A stretch of 15,499 nucleotides of DNA from assembly GCA_014379705.1 (NCBI GenBank), contig JACMLI010000375.1:1-15499 (forward strand), read 5' to 3'. Positions 1 through 6,283 of the stretch are shown piece by piece (positions within the stretch are counted from its first letter, which is position 1; every line of letters starts with the position of its first letter). The notes below the pieces were generated by a model. The model was given only the letters and a program-made list of their open reading frames with translations. It was not told where the DNA came from and made no database searches. A program made the translations under genes and the position numbers. This stretch comes from Gemmatimonadaceae bacterium (GTDB taxonomy: Bacteria; Gemmatimonadota; Gemmatimonadetes; Gemmatimonadales; Gemmatimonadaceae).

Positions 1-341
1 CGCGCGTCTCCGCGGGCCACGGCAGCGTGCAGCGCCAGGGTGTCGGGCAGGGCGAACGTCGCCGTGGACTCGAAGCCCGGCGGCGAATTCCAGCCGGCGT
101 CCTCATACACGTGGCGCCAGAGCGCGTCCGTCACGCCGGGCGTGCGACGGAACGGCGCGAGGAATCGCAACTCCGGACGCACGCGCGCGTCGAACCCGTC
201 CGACACCAGCTGCACGGCGTCGAACTGCGCGTCGAGCGTGACCAGCGGGGCGTTGATCGGATACGTCTCGGGCCCGCCGCAGGGAGACGCCGTCGCGGCG
301 GAGAGCATGAGCAGCAGCAGGGCGCGTCGCAGGGGCGTCAT
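1..341 (-). CDS. Exported protein of unknown function (C-terminus outside the window)
   Basis: The reading frame starts at ATG 341-339 and stays open to the window edge, giving 113 visible codons. The first ~20 residues form a signal peptide (basic MTPLRRA start, then a leucine-rich core and an SAATA-type cleavage region). A Cys follows at residue 22, but the context before it (ASPC) is a poor lipobox, so I favour secretion over lipidation. The rest is rich in short hydrophobic/acidic segments and shows no motif I recognise. The ATG overlaps the TGA of the DUF3142-like gene upstream by 4 bp (ATGA), so the two are almost certainly translated from one mRNA and probably act together. I do not recognise the family. 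A longer antisense frame across this region lacks the signal peptide and the overlap logic. Confidence 0.72.
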   Translation of the reverse strand, partial: MTPLRRALLLLMLSAATASPCGGPETYPINAPLVTLDAQFDAVQLVSDGFDARVRPELRFLAPFRRTPGVTDALWRHVYEDAGWNSPPGFESTATFALPDTLALHAAVARGDA

Positions 342-1150
342 AGACCAACAGAAGAAAGCATCGCGTGATAGGGGCGATTCGCGGCGAAGATCCAGAGGGC
401 GTCCACCCGGCCCTCGCGCATCGCGCGCGCCGCCCACGGCAACCAGGCGCGATGCTCCGTGCGGGCACCACCCGCCAGGACTCGCTCGAACGCGCCGACG
501 CCGATCGCACAGGGAAGGCCCGCGCTGGCGACGACGCGCTCGACTTTTCGCTGCATGGCGTCGGTATACTCGACCTGCGTGTCGAACAGCTGGAGCACGT
601 GCCCATCGATGCCGCCGCCGAACCAGCGGCCGTAGTCGCGTTGCTCCACGTGCACCAGGAGTGAGGTGATCCACACCGGCCGGTCGTGCAGTCGTGACCC
701 GCGCAACACCCGCAGGACGGCGGCCCACCTCGGGAGCAGCCGTACCGGTGCGTCGTAATCCAGCTGGAGCGTGGCGTGCCCGCCGGTCGCGCCGGCCGCG
801 TGGAGCAGGGCCGACACGCGGTCGCCTAACGCCAATGCCAGGGCGGGCGTGGAGAGGCTATCCACCAGCGGGTGCAGCGAGTCATCGAGACGGATCACGA
901 GCGTCGTCGCCGCGTCGTCGACCATCGCAGGCGAGATGCCGAGCTGCGTGCGCACGCCGTGGCCGTCACGCAGGAGCGTCCCGATCCACACGGCGGACCT
1001 CAGGCGAGCTCGTTCCGCCCGCCCCTCGGTGAGCAGGGTCGCATCGTCGCGCGACCAGACCCACTGCCCCACCACGGGCTCGCGCACGGCGTCCTGCCGC
1101 ACGCACGACGCAGGCGCGAGCGCGAGCGCGACGATGAGTAGGCGCCTCAC
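338..1150 (-). CDS. DUF3142-like exported protein, probable lipoprotein
   Basis: A 270-residue protein. The chosen start is GTG 1150-1148, which overlaps the TGA of the acyltransferase gene (GTGA). The frame stays open a further 126 codons upstream, but that part is only a shadow of the acyltransferase. Residues 1-15 are a signal peptide ending in APAS-C16. The serine before Cys fits lipidation, but the proline at -3 is atypical, so this is a probable rather than certain lipoprotein. An early WVW motif at residues 30-32 and LQLDYDAP at 128-135, followed by a helix with two leucine-rich steps, resemble the DUF3142 family, whose members keep a similar QxDxDAP core. The biochemical role of that family is unknown to me. 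Its operon partners are a lipid acyltransferase upstream and an exported protein downstream, which points to an envelope job. Confidence 0.83.
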   Translation of the reverse strand: MRRLLIVALALAPASCVRQDAVREPVVGQWVWSRDDATLLTEGRAERARLRSAVWIGTLLRDGHGVRTQLGISPAMVDDAATTLVIRLDDSLHPLVDSLSTPALALALGDRVSALLHAAGATGGHATLQLDYDAPVRLLPRWAAVLRVLRGSRLHDRPVWITSLLVHVEQRDYGRWFGGGIDGHVLQLFDTQVEYTDAMQRKVERVVASAGLPCAIGVGAFERVLAGGARTEHRAWLPWAARAMREGRVDALWIFAANRPYHAMLSSVGL

Positions 1151-1746
1151 GAGTCGACGTACCCGGCGGGAATCCTCGCCATCGACGCCGTGAAGTTCCG
1201 GCGCAACGCTTCGATGTCGCGGTCCATGTCCCCGGTCGGGGCCAGCGGCGCGGAAATCCGCACGCGACGCACCGCGTAATCGAGGGCAATCGGCACGATG
1301 ACCGCCCGAGCGCCCACCGCAATGTGGTAGAACCCTGTCTTCCACTCGGGCACCTTGCTGCGCGTGCCTTCTGGAGCGAGGGCGAGGGCCATCCGCTCGC
1401 GGCGCCGGAACTCTGCCACGTGCACGTCCACCATGTTCGCCGACCTGGTCCGCTCGATCGGAATTCCCCCGAAGTGCCGCAACACCGTTCCCACCGGCCA
1501 CCGGAAGAGCGAGTGCTTGCCGAACCACGTCGCATCGATCTGCAGTGCCAGGTACGTGAGGAACCCGATCACGAAATCCCAGTTCGAGGTGTGCGGCGCC
1601 ACGATGATCACGATGCGTGGCGCATCGGGGACGTTGCCTTCGATGCGCCAGCCGAGGAGCCGAAGTCCCCAGGTACCGACGAGGCGACGCGCCAGCGAGG
1701 GACGCTGCGGGACACTCGCCGGAAGCGTGGGGGCAACTGAGGTCAT
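1147..1746 (-). CDS. Lysophospholipid acyltransferase (PlsC/LPLAT family)
   Basis: A 199-residue member of the glycerolipid acyltransferase superfamily, which transfers an acyl chain onto a lysophospholipid or related acceptor at the inner membrane. The catalytic H(X4)D motif is HTSNWD (H52, D57). GGIPIER at 93-99 is the acceptor-binding block, and EGTR at 126-129 is the third conserved block. The protein lacks long membrane spans and matches the short, single-domain branch of the family. The start was set at ATG 1746 because the N-terminus then has normal length. The frame continues 36 codons further upstream through a nested inverted repeat, which is unlikely to be coding. I see no convincing ribosome binding site at either start. 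The gene heads a cluster with two exported proteins. Which lipid it acylates cannot be read from the sequence; the essential housekeeping plsC role is only one possibility. Confidence 0.9.
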   Translation of the reverse strand: MTSVAPTLPASVPQRPSLARRLVGTWGLRLLGWRIEGNVPDAPRIVIIVAPHTSNWDFVIGFLTYLALQIDATWFGKHSLFRWPVGTVLRHFGGIPIERTRSANMVDVHVAEFRRRERMALALAPEGTRSKVPEWKTGFYHIAVGARAVIVPIALDYAVRRVRISAPLAPTGDMDRDIEALRRNFTASMARIPAGYVDS

Positions 1747-1758
1747 GCGGCTCGAAAG

Positions 1759-1827
1759 GGGGACTCGGGATTCGGACCCGGAATGACCACGTAACGTGTC
1801 ACACCGAATCATCAGCCACGAGTCCCC
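1759..1827. repeat. Nested inverted repeat between two operons
   Basis: There are three concentric sets of matching arms. The outer arms are GGGGACTCG (1759-1767) and CGAGTCCCC (1819-1827), 9 of 9 bp. The middle arms are GATTCGG (1769-1775) and CCGAATC (1804-1810), 7 of 7 bp. At the centre CACGT-A-ACGTG (1788-1798) is extended by TGA (1784-1786) and TCA (1799-1801) around one bulged C. The element lies between the response-regulator stop (1892) and the acyltransferase start (1746), ending 12 bp upstream of that start in the transcribed direction. No T-run follows, so it is not a textbook intrinsic terminator. It could be a structured leader, a processing or RNA-stabilising hairpin, or a protein-binding site. 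Confidence 0.7.
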
Positions 1828-1891
1828 GCTCCGGTGCTGCCCCAAACCCGCCACCCCGTTGGCAGCCCCAGGTCCATTCCTGCCGCAGGTA

Positions 1892-2761
1892 CTACGCCAT
1901 CGGTCGAAGAAGCTGGGCCACGTGGCGGCGGCTCACCTTGAGTTTCGCGCCGTTCTTGAGGATCGCGACGTAGTCCCCGCCGAACCACGGCTGCAGTTCG
2001 CGGATGCGCTCGATGTTCACGATGGCCGACCGGTGGATGCGCACGAAGAGCCGGGGATCGAGCTTCGCGCCGACATCGCGGAGGGTGCCGCGCACGCGGT
2101 GCTTTGCCTCTCCCACGCGCAACACGATGTAGTTCCCCTCGGCTTCGATCCAGTCGACGGCGAGGGCGGGAATGAAGTGCGCCGCGCCCTCGTTCCGCAC
2201 GGTGAAGCGGGTGACGTATCCCGACTTGCGCTCGGTGGCCGTCGGCGCCTCGGTCGCGACGTTGCCTTCCGGTGTCGCCCTGCGGCCGCGAGGGAGTTCC
2301 GAGGGGCCCTCGTTCCCTTCCCACCCCCGCACCAGTTCCGTGAGCTGCCTGCCTAACGCGCCGTGGCGCTGCTCGAGCCACCGCAGCCGGGCGTGGTCGA
2401 ACGCGGCGAGGAGGCGCTCGTCGTCGAACGGCTTGAGGACGTAGTCGAGGGCGTGCACCTCGAACGCGCGCAGCGCGTGCGCGTCGAACGCGGTCACGAA
2501 GACCACCGGGGGCATCTGGTCCGGTCCCACCTCGGCGATCACGCCGAACCCGTCGAGCTCCGGCATCTGCACATCGAGGAACACGATGTCGGGCGCGAGC
2601 TCCTGGATCGCCTGCACCGCCTGGGGCCCGTCGCCGCACTCCCCGACGACGACCACGTCGCTCCGCGTCGCGAGGGCGAGACGGATGCAATCCCTCGCCA
2701 GGGGTTCGTCATCGACGATCAGCACCCGGGGGTGCGAATGATCAGGCACCGGCTGCGGCAT
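1892..2761 (-). CDS. LytTR-family DNA-binding response regulator
   Basis: A 289-residue response regulator with a receiver domain at residues ~12-125 and a LytTR DNA-binding domain at ~181-286. The receiver has the acidic pair D17-D18 in VDDEP, the phospho-acceptor D63 in FLDVQMPELDG, T90 in VTAFD and K110 in LKPFD. The LytTR part shows the conserved WIEAEGNY block, FVRIHRSAIVNI and a C-terminal basic RRH. An unusually long linker (~131-180), rich in Gly, Glu and Pro, joins the two domains. The ATG start at 2761 lies 20 bp inside the end of the kinase gene, so the two are translationally coupled and form a cognate pair. LytTR proteins bind direct-repeat sites; no target site is obvious here. 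Likely targets are its own operon or envelope-stress genes, but that is inference. Confidence 0.97.
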   Translation of the reverse strand: MPQPVPDHSHPRVLIVDDEPLARDCIRLALATRSDVVVVGECGDGPQAVQAIQELAPDIVFLDVQMPELDGFGVIAEVGPDQMPPVVFVTAFDAHALRAFEVHALDYVLKPFDDERLLAAFDHARLRWLEQRHGALGRQLTELVRGWEGNEGPSELPRGRRATPEGNVATEAPTATERKSGYVTRFTVRNEGAAHFIPALAVDWIEAEGNYIVLRVGEAKHRVRGTLRDVGAKLDPRLFVRIHRSAIVNIERIRELQPWFGGDYVAILKNGAKLKVSRRHVAQLLRPMA

Positions 2762-3947
2762 GCTCCCGTCCGCGGCTGAGGTGGAAAGGAAGGAGGATGC
2801 GTGCGCGGGCCCCGCCCCCCGGCGCGTCGGTGAGATCCACCGACGACGCCTCGGCCCCGTAAAGTTCCTCGAGTCGAGAGCGCGTGTTTGACAATCCGAT
2901 CCCCTGGCGTTCGGCGCGCACCGGGCGAGGCGCCAAACCCTCCCCCGTGTCCCGCACCACCAGTTCCAGCTGAAGGCCGACCTGCCGAGCCGACACGTGC
3001 AACAGCCCCGCCCCTGACCGCTTGGCGATCCCGTGACGCAAGGCGTTCTCCACGAGCGGCTGGAGGATCAGGGGCGGCACGAAGGCGTCATACGCGCCAG
3101 CCTCGACCTCCCACACGACGCGCAACCGGTCGCCGAAGCGCACCAGCTCGATGTCGAGGAAGCGCCGCAACAGGGCGAGTTCCTCGGCGAGCGTGACCTC
3201 GGGGGGCATGTCACGATTGAGCGTGGTCCTGAGCAGTTCGCCAAGGCGCGCCAGCATGTCGATCGCGCCGTCGTGCTCGCGCTTGCGCACGAGGCCCGCC
3301 ACGGAATTCAGCGCATTGAAGAGGAAATGCGGATTGAGCTCCATGCGCAGTGCGTGGATGCGCGCATCGGCCAGGCGGAGTTGCAGGCGCGCCGCCTGCG
3401 CCTCGGACCGTGCCGCCGCGAGCGCCGAGCTCCGGAAGTGCCTGAAGTATTCGTACGACCAGTACACGCCCACCGCGGCGATATAGGTCATGAGGTCCGT
3501 GAAGAGGTACCGCCCGAGCACGATTCGCGCCTGCGCCCATGGCGTGGCGGCCACCGCAATCCCGAGCACGTACGGCGACATGATGGCGTAGAGCGTGGAG
3601 TGCGACAGCGAGATGATGCCGCCAAGGCCCGCGTGCACCACCGCGCTTCTCGGCCAGCGCGGCGAATCGAACCGATAGCGGCGCGCAAGGACAAGCACCG
3701 CCGGCGCGAAGATGATCCAGAGCACCCACCACGGCACCTGCGTGCGCAACACCGTGGGTATGTCCCGCGGGGAGCCGCTCACGCGTGACAGGGTGAAGTC
3801 GACCGTGGCCTCGAGGATCCCGACGCCCGTGTATGCGAGTGCCGCCACGCCAAGCGCCTTCCAGAACGAAACCTTCTCCTTGAGCGCCTCATCGGCGTCG
3901 AAGGCGTCCTCCATGGGCAGGTCGCCCGGTGCCTCGACGCTGCTCAC
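2742..3947 (-). CDS. LytS/YehU-type membrane sensor histidine kinase
   Basis: A 401-residue kinase. After an acidic N-terminus there are four likely membrane spans (~33-50, 72-90, 104-131 and 144-165) with very short loops, so any signal is probably sensed within or close to the membrane; there is no large extracytoplasmic domain. A short coiled linker (~175-200) leads into the His_kinase (PF06580-type) domain with phospho-acceptor H207 in LNPHFLFNALNS. The ATPase domain follows: N301 in LQPLVENALRHG (N box), DTGEGL at 333-338 (G1) and GIGLSNTRSRLEELYG from 349 (G2). The GTG start at 3947 overlaps the msrA stop by 4 bp (GTGA), and its 3' end overlaps the LytTR regulator by 20 bp. The signal is unknown, but the fixed linkage to an exported methionine sulfoxide reductase suggests envelope oxidative stress. 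Confidence 0.97.
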   Translation of the reverse strand: MSSVEAPGDLPMEDAFDADEALKEKVSFWKALGVAALAYTGVGILEATVDFTLSRVSGSPRDIPTVLRTQVPWWVLWIIFAPAVLVLARRYRFDSPRWPRSAVVHAGLGGIISLSHSTLYAIMSPYVLGIAVAATPWAQARIVLGRYLFTDLMTYIAAVGVYWSYEYFRHFRSSALAAARSEAQAARLQLRLADARIHALRMELNPHFLFNALNSVAGLVRKREHDGAIDMLARLGELLRTTLNRDMPPEVTLAEELALLRRFLDIELVRFGDRLRVVWEVEAGAYDAFVPPLILQPLVENALRHGIAKRSGAGLLHVSARQVGLQLELVVRDTGEGLAPRPVRAERQGIGLSNTRSRLEELYGAEASSVDLTDAPGGGARARILLPFHLSRGREHAAAGA

Positions 3948-4618
3948 CGGCGCTCGCGGAAGAGCGTGGGAAGCGAGGACTTGAAGCGCGCGAGACGCGG
4001 ACGATCCCAGGTCACCACGTACGGGTGGCCAGGATTCTTCTCGACAAAGTCCTGCTGGTCTTCGGGCACGAGGTTGAAGGCGCCCGCCGTCGCCACCTGG
4101 GTGACGATGGGCCTGGCGAACGTCTTTGCTCCCTCGAGTCGCGCGATCCCGGCAACCGCCGCCTGCTGCTGCCTGTCGTTTGCGACCCAGAGCACGGACC
4201 GGTAGCGAGCGCCCACGTCGGGCCCCTGCCGGTCGGTCGACGTGGGATCGTGCGCCGCCGTGAAGAACACGCGCAGCAGGTCCTCATATGTCACCTTCGA
4301 CGGATCCCAGGTAACGCGCACCGCCTCGGCAGGTCCGGTCGTGCCCGTGGGGTTCCGGAGGTACGCCCTGCCCGGCACCTCGCGGCCGCTGAGGCCCGCC
4401 TCCACCAGCGTGACTCCGCGAACGTGTTCGAACACCGCTTCGACGGTCCAGTAACAACCTGCCGAGAAGATCGCCGTTTCCGCGGCGGGGGTCGCGGCAC
4501 GCATGGGCAACACCGCGCCGACAAGAAACAGCGGGGTCAGACTCGACTTCCAGGCGAAACCGGGGCGTGAAAACGGAGTCGACACTTTTCGGCTGAAACA
4601 GGGTGACACGTCAGGCAC
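3944..4618 (-). CDS. msrA: Exported peptide-methionine (S)-S-oxide reductase
   Basis: A 224-residue protein from the chosen start. MsrA reduces the S-epimer of methionine sulfoxide in damaged proteins. Catalytic C55 lies in GCYWTVEAVFE (the family usually has GCFWG.E), followed by AEAV at 97-100, the signature HDPTSTDRQGPDVGARYRS at 123-141 and a C-terminal NPGHPY. A hydrophobic stretch at ~27-38 ending near MRAATPA looks like a signal peptide, so the enzyme probably works outside the cytoplasm. Apart from C7 in the leader, C55 is the only cysteine, so there is no resolving cysteine; this is a 1-Cys MsrA that must be recycled by an external reductant. The usual His before the catalytic AE motif is Pro (GPAEAV), and the usual YHQ near the C-terminus is DQQ. 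The GTG start at 4618 overlaps the araC stop by 8 bp; a GTG at 4585 is an alternative that still keeps the signal peptide. Confidence 0.9.
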   Translation of the reverse strand: MPDVSPCFSRKVSTPFSRPGFAWKSSLTPLFLVGAVLPMRAATPAAETAIFSAGCYWTVEAVFEHVRGVTLVEAGLSGREVPGRAYLRNPTGTTGPAEAVRVTWDPSKVTYEDLLRVFFTAAHDPTSTDRQGPDVGARYRSVLWVANDRQQQAAVAGIARLEGAKTFARPIVTQVATAGAFNLVPEDQQDFVEKNPGHPYVVTWDRPRLARFKSSLPTLFRERR

Positions 4619-5504
4619 TGGCCAGTTCCGGAACGAGGGGCAGGCGTCCCCGTGGCGAAAGCTGGCTCAATCCACATTCGCGGGCATAGTGGCCCGGCGC
4701 CATCCCCATGCTCCGCTTGAATTGGCGCGAAAAGTGACTCTGGTCGACGAAACCGGTCTCGTGCGCAACTGTCGTCGCGGAGTAGCCGCGCGCGAGCAGC
4801 GCGAGCGCCCGATGCAGACGGACCTGGGCGAGGTACGCATACGGCGGAAGCCCGACGTGCTCGCGGAAGACGCGGCTCACGTGAAAGGCGCTACGCCCGG
4901 TCAGCGTGGCAAGCTCGGCGAGGGTCACCACCCGCGCGTGGTGCGACTCGAGGTAGTCGCGCACCTGGGCGATCAGGCGCGGCTCTCGGGCGGAGGTCGC
5001 GGCGCGGCGCTCACCGCGATGTCGCGTCGCCAACATGGCCAGGGCATCCAGGAACTGGCCCTCGCGGAGCGGGTCGACCCCGGGCGCCGACCAGTGCGCG
5101 TGGGCGCGCACGAACGCATCGGAGATCGCAGGATCGGCGACGACGGGAGGTACAAACTCCAGCGTGCATCCGTCGACGGCGAGCGCGTCGATCACCGCCG
5201 GTGGCAGGTGCGCCGCGCGATAGCTGAACCCGTCGGGAGACGTGGCCTCTCCGGTGTGCACCTCGCCCGGAAGCACCATGGCAAGCGACCCAGCCGGCAC
5301 CACCACGGTGCGCCGTCCGATCCGGGTCCGCATGACCCCTCCCTCGACGACGGCCATGACGAGCGCCTCGTGCCAATGCGGCGCGAAGCAATGCGTCAGG
5401 TAGTCGGCCCGGAGCAGGTCGATCGATCCATCCAACGCTGTCAGCGGGTGTCGGACGATCGAGGCGTGCTCGCGGGCGGGCGCGGCGTGCGAAGCTCGCG
5501 CCAC
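4611..5504 (-). CDS. AraC-family transcriptional regulator with cupin sensor domain
   Basis: The chosen start gives 297 residues. The N-terminal half is an AraC-binding cupin (HWHEALVMAVVEGG, then VVPAGSLAMVLPGEVHTGEA). The C-terminal ~100 residues carry two helix-turn-helix units, including LAELATLTGRSAFHVSRVFREHVG and the conserved second unit AHETGFVDQSHFSRQFKRSMGMAPGHYA. The start is uncertain. The frame is open to ATG 5648, but that N-terminus is Arg/Ala-rich and unlike the family; GTG 5540 and GTG 5504 are both plausible. The best Shine-Dalgarno-like site here (AAAGGAG, 5563-5557) is spaced for an out-of-frame GTG at 5548. The gene is followed directly by msrA (8-bp overlap) and is divergent from a small membrane protein, so it probably controls one or both. 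Its ligand is unknown. Confidence 0.9.
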   Translation of the reverse strand: MARASHAAPAREHASIVRHPLTALDGSIDLLRADYLTHCFAPHWHEALVMAVVEGGVMRTRIGRRTVVVPAGSLAMVLPGEVHTGEATSPDGFSYRAAHLPPAVIDALAVDGCTLEFVPPVVADPAISDAFVRAHAHWSAPGVDPLREGQFLDALAMLATRHRGERRAATSAREPRLIAQVRDYLESHHARVVTLAELATLTGRSAFHVSRVFREHVGLPPYAYLAQVRLHRALALLARGYSATTVAHETGFVDQSHFSRQFKRSMGMAPGHYARECGLSQLSPRGRLPLVPELASA

Positions 5505-5621
5505 GGGGCGAAAAGCGGGAAAGGGGCGCGTAGCAGGCACGCTGCCACGATGGGCTCTCCTTTGGCCCCTCGCCCGAACCGTGGGGCTATCGGCGATTTT
5601 CAGGGAGTGAGTGGCGGGGTC

Positions 5622-5634
5622 ACGCAAGTTGCGT
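5622..5634. promoter_or_regulatory. Candidate operator: 13-bp perfect palindrome
   Basis: ACGCAA-G-TTGCGT is a perfect 6-1-6 inverted repeat in the ~200-bp space between the divergent AraC gene and the membrane-protein gene, 71 bp upstream of the latter's ATG. A second, shorter palindrome (ATGATCAT, 5641-5648) lies 6 bp to its right. The placement fits an operator serving one or both promoters. AraC proteins more often bind direct repeats, so a different regulator is also possible. I could not identify convincing -35/-10 boxes. Confidence 0.4.
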
Positions 5635-5704
5635 TCAGCCATGATCATACAAGCGCCGACGCACCATCTCGCGCATCCTCGGGCACCCCAGCCCAGGCGC
5701 TCGC

Positions 5705-6220
5705 ATGACCTCCGTGACCCTCCCGCACTCGGGTAGCGTCCCCCTCCCGTGGACGTCGGTCCTTCAGGCGACGCTCATCGTCGGTTCGCTGGATCTATGC
5801 CTCGCCCTCGGCGTCCAGTTCATGGCCACGGGAGGCATGAACCTCGTGCGTATCCTCCACACCATCGCGGCTGGCCTCATCGGTCCGGTCGCGCGCGATG
5901 GCGGCGCGGCGACCGCGACGCTGGGCGTGGGTCTGCACTACGTCATCGCCGGCATCTGGACGACGATCTTCGCCGTGATGCTGAGTCGACTGGGCGTGGT
6001 GCGCGCCATGACGTCCACGATGCCACGCCAGGTGTTGACCGGCCTCGCATGGGGTGTCGTGATCTGGATGGGAATGAACCTTGTTGTCCTTCCCCTGAGC
6101 CAACTGCACGCCATGCCACGTTTCACCTCGACGACGCCGGTGATGATCGCCGGTCACGCCGTGCTGGTCGGCATTCCGATCGTCCTCACCCTCGTCATGG
6201 GCGCGCGCCGCTCCCGCTGA
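5705..6220 (+). CDS. Small multi-pass inner-membrane protein of unknown function
   Basis: A 171-residue hydrophobic protein with about four membrane spans: ~19-40, ~76-95, ~110-131 and ~145-166. A semi-polar loop between the first two (LHTIAAGLIGPVARDGGAATATLG, split by the Gly-rich GGAA) recalls a conserved family of small bacterial membrane proteins that share a GLxG...GGAATAxLG loop, but I cannot give it a function or a confident family name. It starts at ATG 5705 and ends in a basic RRSR tail, which suggests a cytoplasmic C-terminus. No clear ribosome binding site precedes it. It is transcribed away from the AraC gene across a shared intergenic region with a palindrome, so the AraC protein is a likely regulator. 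A transporter or envelope-homeostasis role would be a guess. Confidence 0.83.
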   Translation: MTSVTLPHSGSVPLPWTSVLQATLIVGSLDLCLALGVQFMATGGMNLVRILHTIAAGLIGPVARDGGAATATLGVGLHYVIAGIWTTIFAVMLSRLGVVRAMTSTMPRQVLTGLAWGVVIWMGMNLVVLPLSQLHAMPRFTSTTPVMIAGHAVLVGIPIVLTLVMGARRSR

Positions 6221-6283
6221 TGCTCGACTACTCCAATCTCTTTCGCCGCGTCGGCCGCCACGATCTCGCGGACGCTCTCGCCC

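Noticed and set aside
1151..1528. 126-codon upstream extension of the DUF3142-like frame
   Set aside because: It overlaps the acyltransferase out of frame, and the signal peptide and GTGA overlap mark the start at 1150.
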